Of a stretch of DNA of 64,000 nt, positions 23,798-32,536 are shown one piece after another. This DNA comes from Simkaniaceae bacterium (GTDB lineage: Bacteria > Chlamydiota > Chlamydiia > Chlamydiales > Simkaniaceae), in assembly GCA_018399055.1 (NCBI GenBank), contig CP073762.1, positions 682,001 through 746,000 of the forward strand, read 5' to 3'. The notes beneath the pieces are model-generated. The model searched no databases. It saw nothing but the letters and a program-made list of their open reading frames with translations, and had not been told where the DNA came from. Within the stretch, counting starts at the first letter, position 1. Each line of letters starts with the position of its first letter. The position numbers were made by a program, and so were the translations under genes.

Positions 23798-25567
23798 ATG
23801 TCCGATCTCTTGGAAAAAATGATTCTAAATGGGGCTCCTATCAGTGGAGGGATTGCAATTGGAAAGCTCTTTTTTCTAGAGGCTTTACTAGAAGAAATTG
23901 TTCCTGAATTTTCCATTCCGACAACCGAAGTTGAAAAGGAAATTGGACGGTATCGACGCGCTGTTCTGTTAAGTAGAGAAGACCTTCACGATTTGCAACG
24001 GTTTTTAGCAAAGGAAGGCTCTACTGAAGCGGTTTCAATCATTGATACCCACATTCAAATGCTTGAAGATCCATTCATGACAACGTTTATGGAAAAGAAA
24101 ATCCGTCAACGGATGAAGAATACCGAGACGGTATTCCGTTCAGTCATGATTGATTATGAAAAAGAGTTTTCCAAGGTCAAAGATAGCTTTTTTAAACAAC
24201 GTCTACTTGATGTCAAAGATCTATCTCAACGCATTCTTCGGAATCTTCATCCCCGCAAAACATTGCTGACAAAGGAAATCCCTGAAAACTCAGTGATCTT
24301 CACTAAAGAGCTCATTCCATCGAGCGCTGCTGAGGCTTCAAAAGGGCAGGTCAAAGGATTCATTACGGAGATAGGAGGGACAACCTCTCATGCCGCACTG
24401 ATTGCGAAATCTAAGGGGATTCCCTATGTTGCAAACATTTCTACAGACATTCTCTATCCCCACAAGGGTGCTGATGTCATCATTGATGGAAAGACTGGAA
24501 TGGTTATTGTGAATCCAAATGAAGTAACCCTAGAAAAATATCAAAGAGATCTTTCTGATAACCTTCAGAAAAAATGTTTGGAAATTAATGAAGGGACTGA
24601 GGGAACCGTCACTAGAGACGGAGTTAAGATAGATCTATTAGCGAATATTGAGAACCTTTCAGATCTCGATCTTCTCATCCCCTATAACGCTGAAGGGATT
24701 GGGCTTTTTCGCTCAGAGTTTCTCTTTTTTGGAAAAGAGCTCCGGAACTTTGCAGAAGAAGATCAGTTTATTCTCTACCAAAAAGTCATGAATAAAGCGC
24801 GAGGAATGCCTGTTATTTTCCGCACATTCGACGTTGGAGGGGATAAGGGGAATGTGAATCAATACGATGCTGAACCCAACCCGGCACTCGGATGTCGAGG
24901 CATTCGTTTTCTTCTTCGAAACAGAGAGATTTTTGTCCATCAACTTAGAGCTCTTCTTCGGGTGAGTCCTGATGGGGATCTCCGTATTCTTCTTCCCATG
25001 ATTTCTGATGTGGGAGAGCTCCTGCAGGCGAAAGAGCTGATTCAAGAAGCTGCTCTTGAGCTCCGCTCAGAAGGGCATGAAATTGCTGATGAGATTCCTA
25101 TTGGCTGTATGATTGAAGTCCCGTCCGCAGTATTAATGTGTGATCACATTGCTCGAGAGTGCGACTTTCTCTCCATTGGAACAAATGACCTCATCCAGTA
25201 TACACTTGCTGCAGATCGAGCAACTCAAGAGGTATATTCCTTTTACAAGCCCTCCCACCCGAGCATTCTTCGAATGATCAAAAGAGTCGTTCAAGAGGCT
25301 GGCAAGGCAAATATTCCCGTGAGTCTTTGTGGTGAGATGGCTTCAGATCCTTTAATGGCCCCGCTCCTACTTGGGTTGGGTGTGAGAAAGCTCTCGTGTG
25401 CTTCGCGATTTATTCCGAGACTCAGAAAAATGGTGACGGAGCTCACACTCCCGAAAATTGAGAAAGTTACTGAAGAGATTCTCCGACTTGAAAACGCTGA
25501 TGTGATCGAAACAGTCCTCAAAGAGACCTTTGGTTCAATCCTGACAGATAATGGAGTCTGTTCATAA
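23798..25567 (+). CDS. ptsI: Phosphoenolpyruvate-protein phosphotransferase (enzyme I)
   Basis: Soluble enzyme I that takes phosphate from PEP and gives it to HPr. 589 residues: N-terminal HPr-binding helices (about 40-150), phospho-His domain with GGTTSHAALIAKSKGIPYV (about 197-215; catalytic His), and the C-terminal PEP/pyruvate barrel with FRTFDVGGDKGN, FLSIGTNDLIQYTLAADR and the catalytic Cys in SLCGEMASDP. All catalytic residues are present, so the enzyme should be active. The ATG follows the ptsH stop with no gap. In Chlamydia ybaB and dnaX come next; here a TPS remnant with an IS separates them. Confidence 0.97.
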   Translation: MSDLLEKMILNGAPISGGIAIGKLFFLEALLEEIVPEFSIPTTEVEKEIGRYRRAVLLSREDLHDLQRFLAKEGSTEAVSIIDTHIQMLEDPFMTTFMEKKIRQRMKNTETVFRSVMIDYEKEFSKVKDSFFKQRLLDVKDLSQRILRNLHPRKTLLTKEIPENSVIFTKELIPSSAAEASKGQVKGFITEIGGTTSHAALIAKSKGIPYVANISTDILYPHKGADVIIDGKTGMVIVNPNEVTLEKYQRDLSDNLQKKCLEINEGTEGTVTRDGVKIDLLANIENLSDLDLLIPYNAEGIGLFRSEFLFFGKELRNFAEEDQFILYQKVMNKARGMPVIFRTFDVGGDKGNVNQYDAEPNPALGCRGIRFLLRNREIFVHQLRALLRVSPDGDLRILLPMISDVGELLQAKELIQEAALELRSEGHEIADEIPIGCMIEVPSAVLMCDHIARECDFLSIGTNDLIQYTLAADRATQEVYSFYKPSHPSILRMIKRVVQEAGKANIPVSLCGEMASDPLMAPLLLGLGVRKLSCASRFIPRLRKMVTELTLPKIEKVTEEILRLENADVIETVLKETFGSILTDNGVCS

Positions 25568-25587
25568 TCGAGTAGAGCGATCTGGAT

Positions 25588-26256
25588 CTAAAATGACTCT
25601 AGCGGCTGGATAAGTGGAACCGAATTGTCATAAAATGTTCGCCGACGGATATAGTATTCTTCTTGAGTCTCTTTTTCAAGACTCGACATCCATTTTGAGT
25701 GTTCAATGCGTCTAGCTTCATAGAGAACATTAAACTGTAGGCTTAACCTTAAATATTCATCAAATGGTGAGAGCATTTGTTGTTGACCCTCTGCAATGCG
25801 TATAAATGGATTGTCTCCAACAAGGGTTAATCCAGTCAAAATTGATTCCGTGGAGTTCTTATAATAAACTGCAAAGGGAAGCCTGTTTAAGGGGGTTGTT
25901 GAGAAGAAGGTATTCCAGTATTCAGAAAGGGAGTTAACATAAATAGGGCCAGGGGTAAACGTTGCTCCATTTAATAAACCCAGAATTAGATTAAACTGTT
26001 GTCTTGCAGTCCAAATTTGAATTCCTCCAGGAGCTTTGATCGAGCTGTTTGAGTCCATTTGAAGGGAGCCTGTTCCAATATCTAGGGGGCTATTGCCTTT
26101 GTGATCAACAACAATCTGATACATGCCGGTTGTTGCATTGAGCTGACTACCGATAAGCTGAACTGTCTTTCTTGAACCAATGAATCCCTCTGAAGATTGA
26201 AGGGTTTTGGTCTCCAACGGATTGGGTTGCAGATCAAAGTCAAAGCAACTATACCT
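25588..26256 (-). pseudogene. C-terminal fragment of a large secreted (TpsA/hemagglutinin-like) protein, remnant
   Basis: An open frame of about 209 residues without a convincing start: the first possible codon is a TTG at 26217, and the frame reads back to a TAG at 26257. The sequence (IKAPGGIQIWTARQQFNLIL, TPGPIYVNSLSEYW, FAVYYKNST, VPLIQPLESF) looks like the C-terminal end of a filamentous-hemagglutinin-type TpsA protein. That assignment is tentative. It ends 20 bases after ptsI on the opposite strand. Its upstream end meets, head to head, a TpsB fragment on the plus strand, so a rearrangement has removed the rest of both genes. Confidence 0.45.
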
Positions 26257-26338
26257 CTATTCGCCCGTATGCTAACGCCGCTTATTTTTACTTTCGATCA
26301 ACATATAGCTTAATTATCCGGCTTCCTAGATAGTGTCG

Positions 26339-26713
26339 TCAAGAGATTTTGCACCGTAGAACCAAGCAACGAATGTGAATAGCAGCCAAAAAAGATGTCG
26401 AATTTTTGGCATATCGGGTTGCGATTCCTCTCCATCGCTTTAGATGTAGAAAGGCATTTTCAACTAAGTGGCGCAATTTGTATAGGTGCTCGTCATATTT
26501 CCTTTGGAATTTTCTGTTTTTTCTTGGAGGGATAACCGCTTTCATTCCTTGCTTTTCTGCTTGCTTAACAATAACATCGCTATCATACCCGCGATCAGCA
26601 AATAAATATTCAGCGGTCAGACCCTCTATCAAAACGCCTGCTTGCGTGCAATCTGCTGTGGTACCTTGCGTAATAGCAACTCTGATCGGCATACCATGCG
26701 CATCCACGGCCAA
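26339..26713 (-). CDS. IS transposase, second frame (OrfB), copy 1
   Basis: 124-residue frame with AVDAHGMPIRVAITQGTTAD, YLFADRGYDSD (second catalytic Asp) and LVENAFLHLKRWRGIATRY (catalytic Glu). It lacks its own ribosome-binding site. The frame begins upstream of the first Met: a -1 slip on AAAAGGGGG (26732-26740, read on the minus strand) joins OrfA to GLNTKLHLAVDAHG, giving a full DDE transposase. The protein differs from the second copy at two residues (E to K in KYDEHLYKL and R to W in VLRCKIS). Confidence 0.85.
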   Translation of the reverse strand: MAVDAHGMPIRVAITQGTTADCTQAGVLIEGLTAEYLFADRGYDSDVIVKQAEKQGMKAVIPPRKNRKFQRKYDEHLYKLRHLVENAFLHLKRWRGIATRYAKNSTSFLAAIHIRCLVLRCKIS

Positions 26714-27105
26714 ATGTAATTTGGTATTAAGCCCCCTTTTGTGCGACTCATTTCCTGATTTCCACCTCTTGCACCTGCTGCATGTGGGTGAACTTTGATA
26801 TGACTGGCGTCAATCATCAGCCACTCATAGTCTGGTTCATCGACTGTTTTTTCAAGCAACAATTCCCATATGCCTCTATCTCGCCAACGACAAAAACGGC
26901 GGTGAGTGTTTTTCCAATCTCCATAATCAGGGGGTAAATCTCTCCAAGGGGACCCTGTACGTAAAATCCAGAAAACTGCATTAATAAATTGTCGATTATC
27001 TCGAGCAACTGACCCCCAACCTCCATGACGGCCAGGTAAGTGTGGTTCCAGTAACTTCCAAACTTTATCCGTTATATCGTGGCGGCGATGCGCAGAAATA
27101 GTCAT
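26629..27105 (-). CDS. IS transposase, first frame (OrfA), copy 1
   Basis: 158 residues from the ATG at 27105, which has AAGGAG upstream. MTISAHRRHDITDKVWKLLE and the DUF4096-like segment FWILRTGSPWRDLPPDYGDW are typical of IS5-family transposases; the first catalytic Asp lies in EWLMIDASHIKVHPH. After EMSRTKGGL the frame leaves the homologous path and runs on to a stop, as expected when a -1 frameshift normally makes the full transposase. Confidence 0.88.
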   Translation of the reverse strand: MTISAHRRHDITDKVWKLLEPHLPGRHGGWGSVARDNRQFINAVFWILRTGSPWRDLPPDYGDWKNTHRRFCRWRDRGIWELLLEKTVDEPDYEWLMIDASHIKVHPHAAGARGGNQEMSRTKGGLIPNYIWPWMRMVCRSELLLRKVPQQIARKQAF

Positions 27106-27650
27106 AGCAAATTCTCCTTGCAGATGAAATAATTTGCTGAAGTATATCACTATTTAAATTTCTTGACGACACTATCTAAAGACGTTTCAATTTACAATGC
27201 CTTTAGAGGACAATACTCAAATCGTAACCTTTTTCCTAGTGAAGAGTATGGGGTTGGCGGCTACAACACCGTTCGAGGATATAAAGAACGAGAAATTAAC
27301 GGAGATAATGCATTTCTTTGGAACTTTGAGTTGAGAAGCCCCCAAATTAGAATTCTTGACCACCTGCTTCGGAGAAAAGAATCTCGAAAGTCGATTCCCG
27401 ATGCTTTACAATTACTTCTCTTTTTTGATCTTGGTTGGGTAGGTCTTCATAAAACCGAAAATTATGAGCCTAGAAATCAGCATGCGCTGAGTTTTGGACC
27501 AGGAGTTCGCTACAGTGTTACCCCTTATCTTAATTTCCGCGCTGACTATGGACAGCAGCTGCGCAATATTCCAAACCATTCAGGGCCTCATCACCGACTT
27601 CATTTTTCTTTGATTGCTGGTTACTAAATAATTGCAGTGGGCTGCTAACG

Positions 27651-27665
27651 CTAGATAGTGTCGTC
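27651..27665 (-). repeat. Solo IS end downstream of the TpsB remnant
   Basis: CTAGATAGTGTCGTC equals the IS end plus its CTAG target, 24 bases after the TpsB stop codon and 12 bases before the 3' end of ybaB. It marks the right edge of the TPS remnant within the conserved ptsI-ybaB-dnaX order. Confidence 0.6.
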
Positions 27666-27677
27666 GAATAATATCTT

Positions 27678-27992
27678 TTAAAAGCCGAATGGGAGATTTC
27701 CCATCCCGAGCCCTTCCATTCCGTTTCCTGGAGAGTTCTCTTCAATTTTTTTGACAGCATCATTGAAGGCAACGATGATGAGATCTTGGAGACCTTCAAC
27801 ATCTTCAGGGTCGACGCATTCAGGGTTGATAGAAAGTTTTTTAACCTCTTTCTCTCCAGAGAGGGTGATTTCAACAAGGCCATTTCCTGCAGTGCCTGTG
27901 ACTTCGAGTTTCTGCATATCTTCCTGCATTTGAGCAAGTTGATCTTGGAATTGCTTTGCTTGTTTTTTCATTTTTGAAAAACCACTACCCAT
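27678..27992 (-). CDS. ybaB: YbaB/EbfC-family nucleoid-associated protein
   Basis: 104-residue DNA-binding protein of the YbaB/EbfC family, which forms tweezer-like dimers. The N-terminal helix MKKQAKQFQDQLAQMQEDMQ is followed by TGTAGNGLVEITLSGEKEVK, LSINPECVDPEDVEGLQDLI and VAFNDAVKKIEE, the family pattern. GAGGTG lies 6 bases upstream of the ATG at 27992. It is downstream of dnaX on the same strand with a 64-base gap; in many bacteria dnaX-ybaB are co-transcribed. Confidence 0.95.
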   Translation of the reverse strand: MGSGFSKMKKQAKQFQDQLAQMQEDMQKLEVTGTAGNGLVEITLSGEKEVKKLSINPECVDPEDVEGLQDLIIVAFNDAVKKIEENSPGNGMEGLGMGNLPFGF

Positions 27993-28056
27993 CGGAGCAC
28001 CTCAAATAATTGTTAATTTATCGAAAATATACCAGAGAAAGGTCTTCGATTCAATC

Positions 28057-29472
28057 TTATTGTTTGAGAGAGCCGTTGAGCTCGACGCTAGCGAATCGCA
28101 TCACCTGTTCGTGTTTAATCTTTTGTTGAATATTAGCCTGTGGAGTCTTAGGAGTGGCTGGCGCCGGTGGAGTATCTGGGGCAGCAGCTGGGGGGGGGTT
28201 AGGGAAGAAGGGAACTTCTTCAACTGGTGCTGCTTCTTGAACTGGAGGCGGGGGGGCCTTTTCCTCAATAGGCTTAGGTGTCGGAGGCTTTGCTTTAATC
28301 GATTCTGGAATCGCTGCTACTGGAGGGAGCCCCTTTAATACGGGGGCTTGCGATTGGTTCTTAAGGTTTTCGAGGCGTTCGACGAGTGATTCTAGGGGAA
28401 TTTTTTGGCTTCCTCGAATGATATGGAGTAGGGCAACTTCAAGATGGATTCGCTTAAAAGGAGTACGTTGAGCTTTTTCTAAAGCATCGATGAGATAGTC
28501 GAGGATTTCCAAGGTGTGATGTTTGGTGTAGGCTTGTGCTGACGCAGCGTATTCTGTGTGGGGAGGCTTTTCTCCCATTTGAGTGAGAGCGATTGTGCGG
28601 AAGTGATTGGTGAGACTTTCGAGAAAATGCTGGAGGTGACACCCCGTTTGATAAATTGTTTCGCTAAGAGAAAAGGCAGCACCAAAGTCTCGATGTTTGA
28701 CAGCATCGTCCAGTTTAAAGAAGAGATCTGTTGAAACGATGCCTAGGTTTTTGACTGCGTGTTCAAGGGTGATTGGAGGTTCTTCGTAGCAAAGAAGTTG
28801 GTCCAAAAGGGACTCTGCGTCGCGCAAGGATCCTTCGGCATGGGAAGCAATGAGATTTAGGGCGCTGGGATCAACAACAACCTCAAGCTGCTTAACGACT
28901 AAGGAAAGCTTAGAGTTGATTTTTTCAGGGGTAATACGGCGGAGATCGAATCGTTGACATCGACTGAGAATAGTGGGAAGTACTTTGTGGGGCTCCGTAG
29001 TTGCAAAGAAGAAAATTACATGGGAAGGGGGTTCTTCAAGGGTTTTTAGAAGGGCATTGAAAGCTTCTTTGGTTAGCATATGGACTTCATCAATGATATA
29101 TATTTTATATCGACCACCAGAGGCTGCGTAACCAACGGTTTCGTTTAGATTGCGGATATCATCGATTCCCCGATTGGAGGCGCCATCGATTTCAATGACA
29201 TCAAGGGAGTGTCCCGAAGTAATCTCGTTGCAGGAGGGGCAAGTGTTGCATGGCTCATTTTCAGGAGTCAGATTTTCGCAATTCATAGCCTTTGCAAAGA
29301 GGCGGGCTAGGGTTGTTTTTCCTGTGCCTCTGGTACCACAAAAAAGATAGGCGTGCCCGACTTTTTCTAAGCGGATCGCATTTTTGATGGTTTGTACAAT
29401 CGCTTCTTGTTCAAAAACCTCAGAAAATTTTTGAGGGCGAAACCTTTTTGCAATGACTTGATATGATGACAT
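28057..29472 (-). CDS. dnaX: DNA polymerase III subunit gamma/tau
   Basis: Clamp-loader ATPase. Start at the ATG at 29472 (AGAGG upstream; MSSYQVIAKRFRPQKFSEVF is the family N-terminus); the frame is open further up to 29520. About 471 residues: Walker A GTRGTGKTTLARLFAKAMNC, a zinc module with CNTCPSCNEI, Walker B YIIDEVHMLTKEAFNALLKT, sensor SRCQRFDLRRI, then the clamp-loader collar domain to about 350. The C-terminal ~120 residues are Pro/Ala-rich (KAPPPPVQEAAPVEEVPF), a flexible linker with no clear tau domain V. Neighbours match the chlamydial dnaX region. Confidence 0.96.
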   Translation of the reverse strand: MSSYQVIAKRFRPQKFSEVFEQEAIVQTIKNAIRLEKVGHAYLFCGTRGTGKTTLARLFAKAMNCENLTPENEPCNTCPSCNEITSGHSLDVIEIDGASNRGIDDIRNLNETVGYAASGGRYKIYIIDEVHMLTKEAFNALLKTLEEPPSHVIFFFATTEPHKVLPTILSRCQRFDLRRITPEKINSKLSLVVKQLEVVVDPSALNLIASHAEGSLRDAESLLDQLLCYEEPPITLEHAVKNLGIVSTDLFFKLDDAVKHRDFGAAFSLSETIYQTGCHLQHFLESLTNHFRTIALTQMGEKPPHTEYAASAQAYTKHHTLEILDYLIDALEKAQRTPFKRIHLEVALLHIIRGSQKIPLESLVERLENLKNQSQAPVLKGLPPVAAIPESIKAKPPTPKPIEEKAPPPPVQEAAPVEEVPFFPNPPPAAAPDTPPAPATPKTPQANIQQKIKHEQVMRFASVELNGSLKQ

Positions 29473-29545
29473 AGTGTAACCTCTTGGCACAATTCTGCTG
29501 AGCTGGTGGTTAAAAAGCAAGTGTGGTAGGTTGAAGTTAGGATAT

Positions 29546-31660
29546 ATGGCTGAGGAATCGAAAGAAAAACCTAGGTGGCAACGCTACTTAAAAGAAGGTA
29601 ACTTAGGAAAGCGCCTCCTCATCGGGATGACTGTTCTCCTATGTTTGGCGGTATTCATACACTTCAAGGAAGTGCGTGTTGATATGCTTGAGCTTGATTC
29701 CAATGCAAAAAATTATATCGTTGCCCAGGTAGATTTCGAGTTTCCTGACGAAGAGGGAACGGTCATCTTGCGGCAAGAGTCGGCGCGAGACATTGGTGCC
29801 ATCTATCGAATTGATCCAAAAGCCATTGAAAAGAGGCGGTATCAGTTTGAGAATTTCCTCATTCATGATCAACGGTGGAGGAGCCTCCTTCCTAAGACGA
29901 CTTTTGAGGACCTCTATCAAGGGGCCGATGAGGTAAAAAACACTCTACAAAATCTCCGATTTACAGATAGCAGAACGCTTAATCGTTTAAAGTCACTTAA
30001 TCTATTAACACCAGAGTATTACCCTCTCCCTTCCTCCTTTGATGGGAATTCTGCAACGCTGCCAGAGGGATTTTGGGAAGGGCTCCAAACCAAACTCACA
30101 AAGCATAAGCATCAAGGGCCTGAGATCACTTATGTTCTCAGTTATTTTCAAGGGATCGGTTGGCTTTTTGATAAGGATACATCAGCCCAACGTTCTCTTA
30201 GGCGCCTTGTTGAAGCAACAGTTCCTGAGCGCATGAGCCAGATCAAGGCGGGAAATCGGATTGTCGATCAGGGAGAACAAGTGTCTCAGAGGCAAGTGGC
30301 GATGCTACAAGCGATGAAAAAAGCGATTGCTGAAAACCAGAAAATATGGGAGCCGCTCCCCTTACTCAGTAGCTTGATGTTTGCCACGATTATTGTTCTT
30401 ATCGGAGGGTATTATTTTCGGCATAGCCATCAGAATCTTGTTCGAAATATTCACAAGCTTTTCCTTTATGCGACGATTATTATCTTGACTCTGATAGTGG
30501 CTAAGGTGACCGATTACTTTCTTTTACGCGATATGAGTAGCCTTTTAGAAGTAGTTCGCTACCCCTTATTTGTTCCTTTTGCAGCTATATTGATTTGTGT
30601 GCTTCTCAACGCTGAAATTGCTCTTTTTTCCACCTGCTTTTTAACGGTGATCCTTGGGCTTTCTCTTGCTGTTGATCATAGTCGCTTCATTGCCATTAAT
30701 CTCATTACAGGGGTCATTGCGATCCAAGCTTCACGGAATTTGAGGAAACGGAAAGAAGTCTTTATTGTGTGTGGAAGGGTGTGGCTCAGTTGTATCCCCA
30801 TCTTTTTTGTATACAATTTTGCCCAGGACATGTTCTGGAATATGTACATCGTCTCCGATCTCGTCAGTACATTTGCCTTCTTAATCCTCACCTCGATTTT
30901 AGTGGTGGGCCTTCTTCCGATTTTAGAATCGATCTTCCATGTTATGACCGATATCACTCTGATGGAATATATGGATCCCAATAACGATCTTCTTCGTCGT
31001 TTGAGTGTGGAGGCTCCAGGAACCTATCAACATTGCCTTGTTGTCGGAAGTATTTCAGAAGCCGCGGCTCAGTCCATTGGAGCCAATGGTCTGTTTTGTC
31101 GGGTCTCAACTCTTTATCATGATATTGGAAAGCTATTTAACCCCCATTATTTTACTGAGAATCAAATGGGTGGGTTTAACATTCATCAACTTCTGACTCC
31201 CCAAGAGTCTGCTCAAGTGATCATTGCTCATGTTATTGAGGGCGAAGCTCTTGGTCGCAAGCATGGTATCCCTCAATCTTTTATAGATGTCATTCGAGAG
31301 CACCATGGGAATACTCTAGTTTACTACTTCTATTGCAAGCAGGTTGAGCAGATGGGAGGGGATACCGAGGCCGTTGATGAGGCCCAATTCCGCTACCCGG
31401 GTCCCAAGCCTCGTACTAAGGAGTCTGCGATCATTATGATGGCTGATACCGTTGAGGCTGCTTCTCGCTCCCTTGAGGAGGTCAACGAGGATACCATTGC
31501 TGAGCTCGTTAATCGTCTCATTGGTGAGAAACAGGAGGATGGGCAATTTGATGAGTGCCAGCTCACCTTTGAAGAGTTTCAAACTGTTAAACGCACTATG
31601 ATCAAGAACTTAGCAGTTGCTCGCCATCTTCGTATTCGCTATCCAGCAAGACAAGCCTAA
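29546..31660 (+). CDS. 7TM-HD (PgpH-like) membrane phosphohydrolase
   Basis: 704 residues from the ATG at 29546 (TTAGGAT upstream). The layout is that of PgpH-type c-di-AMP phosphodiesterases: an N-terminal membrane helix (about 23-40), a large extracytoplasmic 7TMR-HDED domain to about 275, seven membrane helices (about 280-475) and a cytoplasmic HD domain. The HD motif is TLYHDIGKLFNPHYF, with TYQHCLVVG and IREHHGNTLVYYFY supplying further metal-ligand His. The His and Asp residues are all present. c-di-AMP signalling is known in Chlamydia, so degradation of this messenger is the likely role. Divergent from dnaX. Confidence 0.88.
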   Translation: MAEESKEKPRWQRYLKEGNLGKRLLIGMTVLLCLAVFIHFKEVRVDMLELDSNAKNYIVAQVDFEFPDEEGTVILRQESARDIGAIYRIDPKAIEKRRYQFENFLIHDQRWRSLLPKTTFEDLYQGADEVKNTLQNLRFTDSRTLNRLKSLNLLTPEYYPLPSSFDGNSATLPEGFWEGLQTKLTKHKHQGPEITYVLSYFQGIGWLFDKDTSAQRSLRRLVEATVPERMSQIKAGNRIVDQGEQVSQRQVAMLQAMKKAIAENQKIWEPLPLLSSLMFATIIVLIGGYYFRHSHQNLVRNIHKLFLYATIIILTLIVAKVTDYFLLRDMSSLLEVVRYPLFVPFAAILICVLLNAEIALFSTCFLTVILGLSLAVDHSRFIAINLITGVIAIQASRNLRKRKEVFIVCGRVWLSCIPIFFVYNFAQDMFWNMYIVSDLVSTFAFLILTSILVVGLLPILESIFHVMTDITLMEYMDPNNDLLRRLSVEAPGTYQHCLVVGSISEAAAQSIGANGLFCRVSTLYHDIGKLFNPHYFTENQMGGFNIHQLLTPQESAQVIIAHVIEGEALGRKHGIPQSFIDVIREHHGNTLVYYFYCKQVEQMGGDTEAVDEAQFRYPGPKPRTKESAIIMMADTVEAASRSLEEVNEDTIAELVNRLIGEKQEDGQFDECQLTFEEFQTVKRTMIKNLAVARHLRIRYPARQA

Positions 31661-31803
31661 TATAATCAATCACTTACGTTTTAATGTAATTAGTATATAA
31701 TTTACTTTAATTTAGTGATTTATGATTTATATTCCAATATATGTTATAATATTTAGGTTACTAATGAAAAAATCGAACTAAAAAGATAATATAGAGGTTA
31801 ATT

Positions 31804-32535
31804 ATGAGTAGTTTAACTGTTTCAACAGATAGGACCCCTCTCTTAGGGAGGCAATCTGAGTATGGCACTCAATCTGGGCAAGAGGCGGAAGTTAGAGCTG
31901 AGAGCCTTGGTACAAGAATCTTTAATGCACTTGCTTGGTTTTTCAGCATGATCAATCCATTCTCATGTTGCATGTCTTCCACGCAAGAGGGCGAAGTGAG
32001 AGATCAAAGAGATGTTATGGAGAGAGGCGGATTGGTAAGCCGTGTTGACCTTCCACCACCAAGAGAAGTACTTGGAGAGCAGTCAGTTCAGGAAAAACAG
32101 TACGAGATTATTGATTTAGGAAACGGTCATAGCCTAAAGCTTGAAATTCGTCCTTCTGTTCAAAGAGAAGAAAGAGGTGAAGTTCAAAGAGAGAGAAGAG
32201 TTGCAACAAAGCCGGTAGACTTCCCTGCAGAAAGAGCGTGTATTAGAAGGCTTGAGAGAGGGGTCAAGAAGCTAGAATCAAGGCTTGCACAGATTGATCG
32301 TGAACTCGCAAATCCTAGACTTCAAAAAACATCAACATATGGAATTTCCAAAATATTAGAAGCTAGAGATCTTGATCCGGAGTCTACGATGGATGATCTT
32401 CTTGTTGTATTAGATAGGAATCGTCGAATAGACGAGCTAACAGGGGAGCGTCCAGCTGTTCAGAGAGAACTCGCTATGGCTCGTGCCGAACTTCAGGATT
32501 TCAGAGAAATGGTTAACTTACCGGAGGTAATCTAA
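31804..32535 (+). CDS. Hypothetical protein with dicysteine and dileucine motifs, paralogue of next gene
   Basis: 243-residue protein of unknown function with AGAGG before the ATG. The N-terminal 90 residues carry DRTPLLG at 9-15, which fits the eukaryotic sorting signal [DE]xxxL[LI], an amphipathic hydrophobic stretch FNALAWFFSMINPFSCC (40-56) ending in two cysteines, and SRVDLPPP at 79-86. The latter block recurs in the next protein. The C-terminal half (about 145-235) is a charged coiled coil (RRLERGVKKLESRLAQIDRE). There is no signal peptide. The features suggest a host-directed, possibly lipid-modified protein; that is inference. About 140 AT-rich bases upstream, with TATAAT at 31745-31750, may hold the promoter. 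Confidence 0.6.
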   Translation: MSSLTVSTDRTPLLGRQSEYGTQSGQEAEVRAESLGTRIFNALAWFFSMINPFSCCMSSTQEGEVRDQRDVMERGGLVSRVDLPPPREVLGEQSVQEKQYEIIDLGNGHSLKLEIRPSVQREERGEVQRERRVATKPVDFPAERACIRRLERGVKKLESRLAQIDRELANPRLQKTSTYGISKILEARDLDPESTMDDLLVVLDRNRRIDELTGERPAVQRELAMARAELQDFREMVNLPEVI

Positions 32536-32536
32536 A

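Larger units (their letters stand above)
26329..27176 (-). mobile_element. IS5-family insertion sequence, copy 1 (848 bp)
   Basis: 848 bp with terminal repeats GATAGTGTCGTCAAGA at both ends. TA flanks both sides; the wider context is CTAG on the left and CTAA on the right. One transposase is encoded in two overlapping frames. The copy at 59729-60576 is exactly 33,400 bases further along and differs at only three positions I can see. It is inserted in a TpsB gene. The DDE pattern and N-terminus suggest the IS427 group of family IS5. Confidence 0.92.
26247..27627 (+). pseudogene. TpsB-type outer-membrane transporter (ShlB/FhaC-like) fragment interrupted by IS
   Basis: Plus-strand fragment encoding NYTSIRPYANAAYFYFRSTY followed by SLIIRLP up to about 26326, then, after the IS, KDVSIYNAFRGQYSNRNLFP from 27178 to the stop at 27627. 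The second part has VGGYNTVRGYKEREINGDNA, the diagnostic motif of the C-terminal barrel of two-partner-secretion transporters, LLFFDLGWVGLHK, and GPGVRYSVTPYLNFRADYGQ with a terminal Tyr. The IS split the barrel; the N-terminal POTRA domains and early strands are absent. It is therefore non-functional. The locus separates ptsI from ybaB. Confidence 0.75.

Noticed and set aside
26406-26798. Antisense open frame inside the IS (also at 59806-60198)
   Set aside because: Shadow of the transposase frames, present in both copies only because the IS is duplicated.
27163-27627. Separate 154-residue gene starting at the IS border
   Set aside because: Its start lies in the IS end; the protein is the C-terminal piece of the TpsB barrel interrupted by the IS.
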